This document shows, in pieces, positions 53,201-60,230 of a DNA stretch of 64,000 bases. The notes beneath the pieces were generated by a model. The model was not told the origin of the DNA. It did not search any database and saw only the letters and a list, made by a program, of their open reading frames with translations. Positions within the stretch are counted from its first letter, which is position 1, and the number at the start of each line of letters is the position of its first letter. The position numbers and the translations under genes are program-made. Source of the DNA: Streptomyces sp. TLI_053 (GTDB taxonomy: Bacteria > Actinomycetota > Actinomycetes > Streptomycetales > Streptomycetaceae). The stretch is from the NCBI RefSeq assembly GCF_900105395.1, contig NZ_LT629775.1:1550001-1614000 (forward strand). Reading direction: 5' to 3'.

Positions 53201-53641
53201 GTCGTCAACGTCAACGAGTTCGAGCTCTACGCCGACGAGTCCGGCCCCGTCCGGGATGCCCGCGCCACCGTCGAGGCCGAGGCCTTCGACGGCGGCAACG
53301 GCTCGGTGCGGGCCGAACCCTGTGCCGAGGGAGGCCAGAACCTCGGCTACGTCGCGGACGGGGACTGGGTCCGGTACGGCGGTCTCGACTTCGGCGCCGG
53401 CATCGGCCGGATAGACCTCCGCGCCGCCACCCCGACGGGTTCGGGCCGGGTCGAGGTCCGCACCGACGGACCGACCGGCCCGCTGCTCGCGACCGTCGCG
53501 GTCGACAGCACCGGAGCCTGGCAGACGTACACCACCGTCTCCCGGGACGTCTCCCCCGTCACCGGTAGGCACGACGTGTACCTGGTCTTCCGGGGCAGCA
53601 GTGGCGGCATCATGAACGTCAACTGGTTCCGCTTCGCCTGA
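50288..53641 (+). CDS. Large secreted parallel beta-helix glycosidase (GH141-like) with F5/8C and CBM6 domains
   Basis: 1117 residues. Signal peptide VLPLTLILALLLAALAALA with NAWAA cleavage site. The beta-helix core (about 40-650) begins YYVATTGNDSGPGTLADPF and contains FRELWLNNQRMTRARYPN, QEWYLDTAADRLHVVLPSG, GGGGIALGAGT and DGGGVYLLGNQPGA. Two Ig-like domains follow (about 680-840), then an F5/8-type C (CBM32-like) domain from NLARGKAYSASSAWGADNGA and a CBM6-like domain ending IMNVNWFRFA. The core resembles GH141, which includes alpha-L-fucosidase. The best start is TTG 50288: AAGGAG lies six bases upstream. A GTG at 50255 lacks a ribosome site. Confidence 0.75.
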   Translation: MSTGRSTVRRVLPLTLILALLLAALAALAPPNAWAAGSYYVATTGNDSGPGTLADPFATLTRARDAARASGGGTVYVRGGTYQLAAPLTLDNRDSGTAYRAYQGEKVLLSGGRSITGTWSNQGTLGNGVHWSVPVPGAAAWNFRELWLNNQRMTRARYPNDPRAAGDLGQAATDPYLTMTGTNTDKSRITVAETLPVADLAGTGAEFVIHAVWSEFRNRVVSSDAHNLNFAPKPGGMAVGLDSMYLRVQDEGVVFNGKKFWPYNSYLENAYAFLDAKQEWYLDTAADRLHVVLPSGVDPNDANAVAPVTEKLVVVQGADAAHPVTGLAFSGIDFGFTEWKLPASGYNEMQATHYAEDGTLGNDNWAVYAMGHALQFTNTAGLSLSNLKVAHTGGGGIALGAGTRTTGLTGSELFDIGGTGISVGWWGDTAKHSPGVDWASSADAPTGNTVSHNYLHDVGAMYVGGVGIWVGLTDSTTLSHNEIAGGPYTGISAGWNWRSSGTTSARNTRIEANDVHHVMRTLTDGGGVYLLGNQPGARLTGNYFHDISMDHYAKGWLANGVYFDEGSGGPWTVADNVTAAVPFIPLHFNAGAGVSMSAATWGTNWYDNRYRPTADYGGPSYVPGQTYSVAAPPAAVTGLIDAAGPSADYAYLYATDDPLVDPGEFRRPLPVVTGGGVTGDTTPTWAWQSATGATRDRYLLDGPPNTWTETTQRQFTPATPLPDGAHTLSVQSFVNGAWTASGSSTVTVDTTPPTAPTVTGNAPAWYQPAQWSWPAGGGASSYLVRLTKGTTVVTDWTPVTSTSYSRTDLTGQAAYQLAVKAVDAAGNQSAAGTGTVTVPAPPPVPGTDNLARGKAYSASSAWGADNGAAKAFDGDTGTLWAPNTVNGTAWLQVDLGAPRTYVGAVLKAKTSAGNATGIVLQRSDDGVTFTDVPGTAGGGIGPVGSVLNTVPLRFAPVTSRYVRLNVTGMSGVVNVNEFELYADESGPVRDARATVEAEAFDGGNGSVRAEPCAEGGQNLGYVADGDWVRYGGLDFGAGIGRIDLRAATPTGSGRVEVRTDGPTGPLLATVAVDSTGAWQTYTTVSRDVSPVTGRHDVYLVFRGSSGGIMNVNWFRFA

Positions 53642-53650
53642 TCCACCGGT

Positions 53651-53749
53651 CGAACGGCGGACGGACGGCGGACGGCGGACGGACGGCGGACGGCGGACGG
53701 CGGACGGACGGCGGTCGGAACCGACCTGAACCACCTGAACCACCTGAAC
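53651..53749. repeat. GGACGGC minisatellite followed by three ACCTGAACC units
   Basis: 53651-53716 is a tandem array of GGACGGC/GGACGGACGGC units (about nine). 53724-53749 holds three 9-base units ACCTGAACC. The array sits between the stop codon of the beta-helix gene and a terminator. Confidence 0.75.
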
Positions 53750-53761
53750 CGATCGGACCAC

Positions 53762-53800
53762 CCGGGTGGCCCGGAGCAGCTCGTGCTCCGGGCCACCCGG
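53762..53800. terminator. Bidirectional hairpin between the beta-helix gene and the GlxA-type regulator
   Basis: A perfect 17-bp stem (CCGGGTGGCCCGGAGCA, 53762-53778, with 53784-53800) and 5-base loop between two convergent genes. Confidence 0.85.
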
Positions 53801-53814
53801 CCGTTCCCCCTCGG

Positions 53815-54792
53815 TCACGGCACGGGCGGGGGCACCCGGCCCACCCGGGAGAAGGAGCGGCGGTAGACCCGGGGCGGGACGCCTCGGCGGCGGACGAAGC
53901 GCTCCCGCAGGACGGCCGCACTGCCGTAGCCGACCCGGCGGGCGATCTCCTCGACCGGCAGGTCGGTGGTCTCCAGGAGTTCCTCGGCGGCGGTCAGCCT
54001 CAGCTCGCCGAGCCAGGCGTGCGGGGTGGTGCCGGTGGCGGCGGTGAAGCGGCGCAGGAAGGAGCGCTTGCTCATCACGGCGCGGCGGGCCAGTTCGTCG
54101 ACCGGCAGCGGCCGGTGGAGGTTGGCGCGGGCCCAGGCGAGCAGTTCGGCCAGTCGCTCGTCCTCGCCGTCCTCGGGCACCGGGGCGGCGAGGTACTGGG
54201 CCTGGCCGCCGTCGCGGTGGGAGGGCAGCACCATGTCCCGGGCGATGTGGTTGGCGACGGCCGCGCCGTGTTCGCGCCGGACCAGGTGCAGGCAGAGGTC
54301 GAAGCCAGCGGCGGCGCCGGCGCCGGTGGTGATCCGGCCGTCGTCCAGGTAGAGCGCCTCGGGTTCGACGGTGACCTCCGGGTGGCTGCGGGCCAGCAGT
54401 CCGGCGAAGCGCCAGTGGGTGGTGGCGCGGCGGCCATCGAGCAGTCCGGCGGCGGCGAGCGCGAAGGCGCCGACGCAGTGGGCGGCGACCAGGGCGCCGC
54501 GGTCGTGGGCGGCCACCAGGGCGTCCACGACGGCGGGCGGGGGCGGGGTGCGGAAGCCGGCGCCGGGGAGGGCGAGCACGAGGTCGGCGGCGGCGAGCCG
54601 GTCCAGGCCGTGCGTGATCGCCAGCGGCACGCCCAGGTCGGTGTCGACGCTGCCGGGGCGGTCGGCGCAGAGGGTGAAGTCGAAGCCCGGCAGCTCCGCC
54701 CCGTGCGGGCCGAAGACCTCGGCGACGATGCCGACGGCGAGCATGCCGGCACCGGGTGGCACGTAGGCGGCGACGGTGGTGAAGGGGGCCAT
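53815..54792 (-). CDS. GlxA-family AraC-type regulator (DJ-1/PfpI + HTH)
   Basis: 325 residues. The N-terminal DJ-1/PfpI-like domain (1-180) has VLALPGAGFR and an AAHCVGAFALAAAGLLDG segment with the nucleophile-elbow Cys. The C-terminal AraC domain (about 215-310) has two helix-turn-helix units: LPVDELARRAVMSKRSFLRR and LPVEEIARRVGYGSAAVLRE. Divergent from the metallo-beta-lactamase-fold gene, which it probably controls. ATG 54792 fits the domain start; the ribosome site is weak. Confidence 0.88.
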   Translation of the reverse strand: MAPFTTVAAYVPPGAGMLAVGIVAEVFGPHGAELPGFDFTLCADRPGSVDTDLGVPLAITHGLDRLAAADLVLALPGAGFRTPPPPAVVDALVAAHDRGALVAAHCVGAFALAAAGLLDGRRATTHWRFAGLLARSHPEVTVEPEALYLDDGRITTGAGAAAGFDLCLHLVRREHGAAVANHIARDMVLPSHRDGGQAQYLAAPVPEDGEDERLAELLAWARANLHRPLPVDELARRAVMSKRSFLRRFTAATGTTPHAWLGELRLTAAEELLETTDLPVEEIARRVGYGSAAVLRERFVRRRGVPPRVYRRSFSRVGRVPPPVP

Positions 54793-54801
54793 CCGCGGAG
54801 T

Positions 54802-54861
54802 GTGGCACAGCGGGCGGCGGGAGGCTGGCATCTTTCCTGCGATCACTGGCATCTGTGCCAC
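54802..54861. promoter_or_regulatory. AraC-type operator in the divergent promoter
   Basis: Two direct repeats CTGGCATCT start 21 bases apart (54825-54833 and 54846-54854), two helical turns, as expected for AraC-type sites. A perfect 9-bp inverted repeat flanks them (GTGGCACAG 54802-54810, CTGTGCCAC 54853-54861). Confidence 0.65.
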
Positions 54862-54896
54862 TCGTCGGGGGCATGGGCGTTCGACAGGATCGACGC

Positions 54897-55550
54897 ATGA
54901 CGAACGCACCGCTCGAAAACGCCCCGCTCGCAAACGCTCCGACCGCAGCAGCACTCCCGGCCGACGCCCCGCTCGGCCGCAGCGCCGCCTTCCACGTCCT
55001 GACCACCGGCTACGTGGGCTCCACCGGCCCCGGCGTCGCCGCCACCGTCTCCTACGTCACGGACGCCGGACGGCATGTGATCTTCGACCCGGGCATGGTC
55101 GCGAGCCAGGACGACATCCTCGGCCCGCTGGCCGCGCTCGGGCTCGGCCCCGAGGACATCACCGACGTGGTGCTCAGCCACCACCACCCCGACAACACCA
55201 TGAACGTGGGCCTCTTCGGCCGCGCCCGGGTGCACGACCACCGGGTCGAGTACCGGGGGCACGAGTGGACCAACCGGGACGCCGAGGGGTACGAGCTCAC
55301 ACCGTCCCTCCGGCTGATCCGCACGCCCGGGCACAGCGCCGAGGACATCACGCTGCTGGCCGGGACGGCGCAGGGCGTGGTCGCGTTCGCCGGCGACCTG
55401 TGGTGGCACGCGGCCGGACCGGCGGACGACCCGGTGGCTCCGGACCGCGAGGTCCTGCGGGCCTCGCGGCTGCGGGTGCTGGCCGCCGCGGACCTGATCG
55501 TGCCCGGTCACGGCGCTCCCTTCCGCGGCGACGGATCCACTCCCAGGTAG
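54897..55550 (+). CDS. Metallo-beta-lactamase-fold hydrolase (MBLAC1-like)
   Basis: 217 residues. The metal site starts with VVLSHHHPDNTMNVG (HxHxD-type motif), then RTPGHSAEDITLLAG, FAGDLWWH and a final IVPGHGAPF, giving the full set of His/Asp ligands. The fold includes glyoxalase II, lactonases and RNases; the small single-domain layout resembles MBLAC1-type hydrolases. A 27-residue N-terminal leader with NAP repeats precedes the fold. ATG 54897 has AGGA seven bases upstream. Confidence 0.85.
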   Translation: MTNAPLENAPLANAPTAAALPADAPLGRSAAFHVLTTGYVGSTGPGVAATVSYVTDAGRHVIFDPGMVASQDDILGPLAALGLGPEDITDVVLSHHHPDNTMNVGLFGRARVHDHRVEYRGHEWTNRDAEGYELTPSLRLIRTPGHSAEDITLLAGTAQGVVAFAGDLWWHAAGPADDPVAPDREVLRASRLRVLAAADLIVPGHGAPFRGDGSTPR

Positions 55551-55613
55551 CGGTAGCAGCGGAGCGGGGGCGGCAGCGGCGGGGGCCGGAGGCGCGAGCT
55601 GGGCCGAATGCGT

Positions 55614-55652
55614 GTATCGCTCTCTTGACTGGCGTCATCGAAGCGCGATACT
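55614..55652 (+). promoter_or_regulatory. Promoter and operator of the salicylate-gentisate operon
   Basis: TTGACT (55625-55630) and GATACT (55647-55652) are spaced 16 bases apart, a sigma70-like promoter 37 bases before the start codon. A 7-bp inverted repeat GTATCGC (55614-55620) / GCGATAC (55645-55651) encloses it, so a dimeric repressor could block it. Confidence 0.6.
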
Positions 55653-55689
55653 TGCCTCACTCCCGCTCGCCCGATGAGGTGGCCCACCC

Positions 55690-57741
55690 ATGGAGCTCTC
55701 GCCCTCCGCGCACGTGGACACGTTCTGTCGCGACAACCTGCCACCCTTCGATGAGTGGCCCGAATTCCTCTTCGACCTACCGGAGTTGGCCTATCCGGAC
55801 CGATTGAACTGCGCACACGAGCTGCTCGACGCGACGATCGAGCGGTACGGCCCGGACCGGCGCTGCCTGGTCACGCCGGACGGCACGTGGACGTACGGCG
55901 AACTGCGCGGGCACGCCGACGCGGTGGCCCGGCTGCTGACCGGACCGCTGGGCCTGGTACCCGGCAACAGGGTCCTGCTACGGGGGCCCAACGCGCCCTG
56001 GCTGGTGGCCTGCTGGCTCGGCGTCCTGAAGGCCGGCGGGGTGGTGGTGACCACCATGCCGCTGCTGCGGGCGGCCGAACTGACCGCCCTGCACGAGGTC
56101 GCCGCGCCCGTACTGGCCCTCTGCGACCACCGCTTCCTCGCCGAGCTGGAGCAGGCCACCACCCCCGGGCTGACCGTGCTGCCGTACGGCGGCCCCGGGC
56201 CCGAGGACCTCACCGCCCGCTGCGCCGCGGCGGCCGGTCCCTTCACCGCCGTCCCGACCGCCGCCGACGACGTCGCGCTGATAGCTTTCACCTCCGGCAC
56301 CACCGGACGACCCAAGGCCACCCTGCATTTCCACCGCGACGTGCTCGCCAACGCCGACACCTTCTCGCGCCACCTGCTGCGGCCCACCTCCGAGGACCTG
56401 TTCGCCGGCACCCCGCCGCTCGCCTTCACCTTCGGGCTGGGCGGTCTGGTGGTCTTCCCGCTGCGGGCCGGCGCGGCCACCCTGTTACTGGAGCAGGCCA
56501 CGCCCGAGCAGCTGGCCGGGCACGTCCACCGGCACGGGGTCGACGTGCTGTTCACCGCGCCGACGGCCTACCGGGCGATCCTCGCCGCCGGGCTCGCCGA
56601 CCGGCTGGCCGGGGTGCGGCGGTGCGTCTCGGCCGGCGAGCACCTGCCGGCCGCCGTCTGGGAGGCGTTCCGCGAGGCCACCGGGCAGCGGCTGATCGAC
56701 GGCATCGGTGCCACCGAGCTGCTGCACGTCTTCATCTCCGCCGCCGACGGGGACATCCGCCCCGGCTCGACCGGCCGCCCGGTCCCGGGCTACCGGGCGG
56801 CGGTACTCGACGAGTCGGGACGGCCGGTGCCGGACGGACAGCCGGGGCGGCTCGCGGTCAAGGGCCCCACCGGCTGCCGCTACCTGCGCGACGAGCGTCA
56901 GCACGAGTACGTGCGCGACGGCTGGAACCTCACCGGGGACACCTATGTGCGCGACCCGGACGGGTACTTCTGGTACCGGGCGCGCAACGACGACATGATC
57001 GTCTCCTCCGGCTACAACATCGCCGGGCCCGAGGTGGAGCAGGTGCTCGCCGACCACCCCGACGTCGCCGACTGCGCGGTGGTCGGGGCGCCCGACGAGC
57101 GGCGCGGCACCGTGGTCAAGGCCTATGTGGTGCTGCGCGCGGGTGTCGTCCCCGGGCCGGACACCGTCCGGGCGCTCCAGGAGCACGTCAAGGGGGCCAT
57201 CGCGCCCTACAAGTACCCGCGCTCGGTCGAGTTCGTCGAAGCGCTGCCGCGCACCGCGACGGGGAAGCTGGCCCGGGCCGAGCTGCGCCGCCGGGCGGCG
57301 CCCGCCACGGAGGCCGCGGCCGGGCCGCAACCGGCCAGTGTCACCGTCGAGCGGCGGGTCGAGTGGTCCGACACCGACGCCGCCGGGCACTACCACTTCT
57401 CGGCCGTCCAGCGCTGGGCCGAGGCCGCGGAGGCGACACTGCTGCGCCGGCTGGGCCTGGACGGGCTGTTCGGACGGATCCCCCGGGTGCACTTCGAGGC
57501 CGACTACCGCGAACGGCTGTGGTTCGGCGACCTGGTCCGGGTCGAACTGCGGGTCGAGCGGATCGGCGGCTCCTCCCTGCACTACGCCTTCGAGGTGCAC
57601 GGCCCGAACGGCCCGGCCGCCGGCGGGCGGATGTCGGTGGTGCACGCCGCACCGCACGCCAAGGGCACCGAGCCCTGGCCGGAGCCGGTGCGCCGGGCGC
57701 TCACCGGGGCCGGGCGGCAGGAGCCGGAGGTGGTCCGGTGA
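55690..57741 (+). CDS. Aryl-CoA ligase (salicylate/2-aminobenzoate type) fused to a hotdog thioesterase
   Basis: 683 residues. Residues 1-540 form an ANL adenylating enzyme of the benzoate/2-aminobenzoate-CoA ligase group: AHVDTFCRDNLPP start, P-loop FTSGTTGRPKATLHFH, LTGDTYVRDPDGYFWY, SGYNIAGPEVE and the catalytic-Lys segment RTATGKLARAEL. Residues 550-660 are a 4HBT-type hotdog thioesterase with VEWSDTDAAGHYHFS. The protein could thus activate salicylate to its CoA thioester and later release gentisate from gentisyl-CoA. GAGGTGG precedes ATG 55690. First gene of a six-gene coupled operon. Confidence 0.87.
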   Translation: MELSPSAHVDTFCRDNLPPFDEWPEFLFDLPELAYPDRLNCAHELLDATIERYGPDRRCLVTPDGTWTYGELRGHADAVARLLTGPLGLVPGNRVLLRGPNAPWLVACWLGVLKAGGVVVTTMPLLRAAELTALHEVAAPVLALCDHRFLAELEQATTPGLTVLPYGGPGPEDLTARCAAAAGPFTAVPTAADDVALIAFTSGTTGRPKATLHFHRDVLANADTFSRHLLRPTSEDLFAGTPPLAFTFGLGGLVVFPLRAGAATLLLEQATPEQLAGHVHRHGVDVLFTAPTAYRAILAAGLADRLAGVRRCVSAGEHLPAAVWEAFREATGQRLIDGIGATELLHVFISAADGDIRPGSTGRPVPGYRAAVLDESGRPVPDGQPGRLAVKGPTGCRYLRDERQHEYVRDGWNLTGDTYVRDPDGYFWYRARNDDMIVSSGYNIAGPEVEQVLADHPDVADCAVVGAPDERRGTVVKAYVVLRAGVVPGPDTVRALQEHVKGAIAPYKYPRSVEFVEALPRTATGKLARAELRRRAAPATEAAAGPQPASVTVERRVEWSDTDAAGHYHFSAVQRWAEAAEATLLRRLGLDGLFGRIPRVHFEADYRERLWFGDLVRVELRVERIGGSSLHYAFEVHGPNGPAAGGRMSVVHAAPHAKGTEPWPEPVRRALTGAGRQEPEVVR

Positions 57742-60230
57742 CCGGGGCCGGAGGCGGTCCCTCGACCGGGGCCGAAGGCGGACCGGCGAGCGGAGGCCAC
57801 CCCGCGGCCGGCGGCAACCCCGCGACCGCGACCGCCCGCCGGGTGGCGGTGATCGGCGGCGGTCCGGGCGGGCTCTACTTCGCCGCGCTGGCCCGGCAGC
57901 TGGCCCCGGAGCGGGAGATCACCGTCTTCGAACGGGACGGCCGCGAGGACGAGTTCGGCTTCGGGGTGGTGTTCTCCGACGAGACGCTGGACGGCATCGC
58001 GCAGGCCGACCCGGCCGTGTTCGCCGCGCTGGGCGCCGAGTTCGCGCGCTGGAGCGACATCGACGTCCGGTACGCCGGGCAGGTGCGCACCAGCGGCGGC
58101 CACGGGTTCGCGGCGCTGGACCGCAACCGGCTGCGCGCGATCCTGCAACGGCGCTGCGACGAGCTGGCGGTGGACGTCCGCTACCGCACCCCGGCTCCCC
58201 CGGTCGGGCGGCTCGCCGAGGAGTACGACCTGGTGGTCGCCGCCGACGGCATCCACTCGGCGACCCGCACGGCGTACGCCGGGACCTTCCGGCCCGAGCT
58301 GGACGAGCGGCACGCCCGCTACATGTGGCTCGCCACCGACAAGGTCTTCGACGCCTTCACCTTCCTCGTCGAGCGCTTCGACTTCGGGGTGCTCCAGGTG
58401 CACGCCTACCCGTACAGCGCGAAACGGTCGACGTTCATCGTCGAGATCGCCGAGGACGCCTGGCGCCGGGGCGGCTTCGAGGCCCTGGCCGACCGGGAGT
58501 TCGCACGCGGCGAGAGCGACGACGAGAGCGTGCGGCGCTGCGCAGAGCTGCTCGCCCCGCACCTGGAGGGGCACCGGCTGATCCCGAACGCCTCCCGCTG
58601 GATCCGCTTCACCACGGTGCGCAACGCCACCTGGCGGCACCGGAACGTGGTGCTGCTCGGCGATGCCGCGCACTCGGCGCACTTCTCGATCGGCTCGGGC
58701 ACCAAGCTGGCCCTGGAGGACGCCCTCGCCCTGGCCGCGAGCCTCGGCGAACAGCCCACGGTGGAGCAGGCGTTGGCGGCCTACGAGGCGGAGCGGCGGC
58801 CGGTGGTGGAGTCCACCCAGCGGGCGGCGCAGGCCAGCCTGGAGTGGTTCGAGACGATCGACCGGCGGACCGGGCAGGACGCCGACGGGTTCGCGTTCAA
58901 CCTCCTCACCCGCAGCCGCCGGGTCACCTACGGCAACCTCCGGGCCCGCGACCCCGGGTTCGTCACGGCGGTGGAGGCGGCGTTCGCGGGCGGTGCCGAT
59001 CCGGCCGGGACGGCGGTGCCGCCGATGTTCCGGCCGCTCGAGCTGGCCGCGCTGGAGCTGCGCAACCGGGTGGTGGTGCCGCCGCTGGCCACCTTCACCT
59101 CGCCCGACACGCTGCCCAGTGCCTTCGACCGGGCCCAGCTGACGGCGCACGCGCTCGGCGGCGCCGGGCTGGTGATCGCGGGGATGGCGGCGGTCACGCC
59201 GGAGGGCCGGGCCACCGACCACTGCCCGGGCCTGTGGAACGACCGGCAGGAGGCGGCCTGGCGCGAACTCGTCACCGGCGTCGGGGCCGTGAGCGACACA
59301 CCGCTCGGGATCCAGCTCACCCACGCCGGGCGGCGGGCCGCCACCTCGGTACCGGGACCGGACGGGATCGGCCGCCCCCTGGGCGCGGACGGCTGGCCGC
59401 TGCTGGCCGCCTCGCCGCTGCCGTGGGACGCCGACAGCCTCCGGCCGCACGAGGCCAATCAGATCGAACTCGCCGCCGTGGCAGCGGACTTCGCGGCCGC
59501 AGCCGAGCGGGCGGCGCGGATCGGCTTCGACGTGCTGGAGCTCCAGTTCGGCCACGGCCACCTGCTCTCCGGCTTCCTGTCGCCGCTCACCAACCGGCGC
59601 ACCGACCGCTACGGCGGCCCGCTCGCCCAGCGGTTGCGGCTGCCGCTGGAGGTACTGGCGGCGGTCCGCGCGGTCTGGCCGGCCGGGCGGCCGCTGCTGG
59701 TGCGGATCTCGGCGAGCGACTGGGCGCCGGGCGGCACCGGCGAGCCGGAGGCCGTCGCCATCTGCCGGGCCCTCGGGGACGGCGGGGCCGACGCGGTGGA
59801 CGTCTCCACCGGCGAGGTGGTGGCGCACCAGCGGCCGCCGTACGGGCGCGGTTACCAGACGCCGTTCGCCGAGCTGGTGCGCGCGGCCACCGGCCTGCCC
59901 ACCGTCGCGGTGGGCGCGATCTCCGGGCACGACGACGCCAACTCGGTACTGCTGGCCGGTCGGGCCGACCTGGTCGCGGTCGGCCGGGCCCACCTGCACG
60001 ACCCGCTGTGGACCCTGCATGCCGCCGCCGAGCAGGGGTACAACGGCCCCGGCGCCCGCTGGCCCGGCCCGTGGGCCGCGGGCAGCCGGCGCCCGCCCGG
60101 GCCGGGCTCCGACCGGGTGGCGCCGAGGCTGCGGCTGGTGCGCGAGCCCGGGCCCCCGGTGCACCGTCGCTGGCGGCCCGGCGGCGCCGACCCGACCCGG
60201 TACCCCGACCGCACCGAGGAGGAACGATGA
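57738..60230 (+). CDS. sdgC: Salicylyl-CoA 5-hydroxylase: FAD monooxygenase fused to old-yellow-enzyme domain
   Basis: 830 residues. After a low-complexity Gly/Ala leader (about 35), the FAD monooxygenase half has VIGGGPGGLYFAALARQL, EFGFGVVFSDETLDG and LGDAAHSAHFSIGSGTKLA. From about residue 430 the FMN-binding old-yellow-enzyme half has LRNRVVVPPLATF, HAGRRAATS and the GHLLSGFLSPLTNRRTDRY segment. This two-domain layout is shared by salicylyl-CoA 5-hydroxylase (SdgC) and 2-aminobenzoyl-CoA monooxygenase/reductase. The gentisate dioxygenase downstream favours the salicylate role. The GTG start overlaps the ligase stop codon (GTGA). Confidence 0.88.
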   Translation: MTGAGGGPSTGAEGGPASGGHPAAGGNPATATARRVAVIGGGPGGLYFAALARQLAPEREITVFERDGREDEFGFGVVFSDETLDGIAQADPAVFAALGAEFARWSDIDVRYAGQVRTSGGHGFAALDRNRLRAILQRRCDELAVDVRYRTPAPPVGRLAEEYDLVVAADGIHSATRTAYAGTFRPELDERHARYMWLATDKVFDAFTFLVERFDFGVLQVHAYPYSAKRSTFIVEIAEDAWRRGGFEALADREFARGESDDESVRRCAELLAPHLEGHRLIPNASRWIRFTTVRNATWRHRNVVLLGDAAHSAHFSIGSGTKLALEDALALAASLGEQPTVEQALAAYEAERRPVVESTQRAAQASLEWFETIDRRTGQDADGFAFNLLTRSRRVTYGNLRARDPGFVTAVEAAFAGGADPAGTAVPPMFRPLELAALELRNRVVVPPLATFTSPDTLPSAFDRAQLTAHALGGAGLVIAGMAAVTPEGRATDHCPGLWNDRQEAAWRELVTGVGAVSDTPLGIQLTHAGRRAATSVPGPDGIGRPLGADGWPLLAASPLPWDADSLRPHEANQIELAAVAADFAAAAERAARIGFDVLELQFGHGHLLSGFLSPLTNRRTDRYGGPLAQRLRLPLEVLAAVRAVWPAGRPLLVRISASDWAPGGTGEPEAVAICRALGDGGADAVDVSTGEVVAHQRPPYGRGYQTPFAELVRAATGLPTVAVGAISGHDDANSVLLAGRADLVAVGRAHLHDPLWTLHAAAEQGYNGPGARWPGPWAAGSRRPPGPGSDRVAPRLRLVREPGPPVHRRWRPGGADPTRYPDRTEEER

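Noticed and set aside
53651..53749. Possible CRISPR array
   Set aside because: The units are 7-11 bases with no unique spacers, so this is a minisatellite; no cas gene is present.
50189..55006. A 1605-codon open frame on the minus strand
   Set aside because: It is antisense to the beta-helix enzyme. It is low-complexity (Gly/Val/Asp/Arg) and shows no domain except where it overlaps other genes out of frame.
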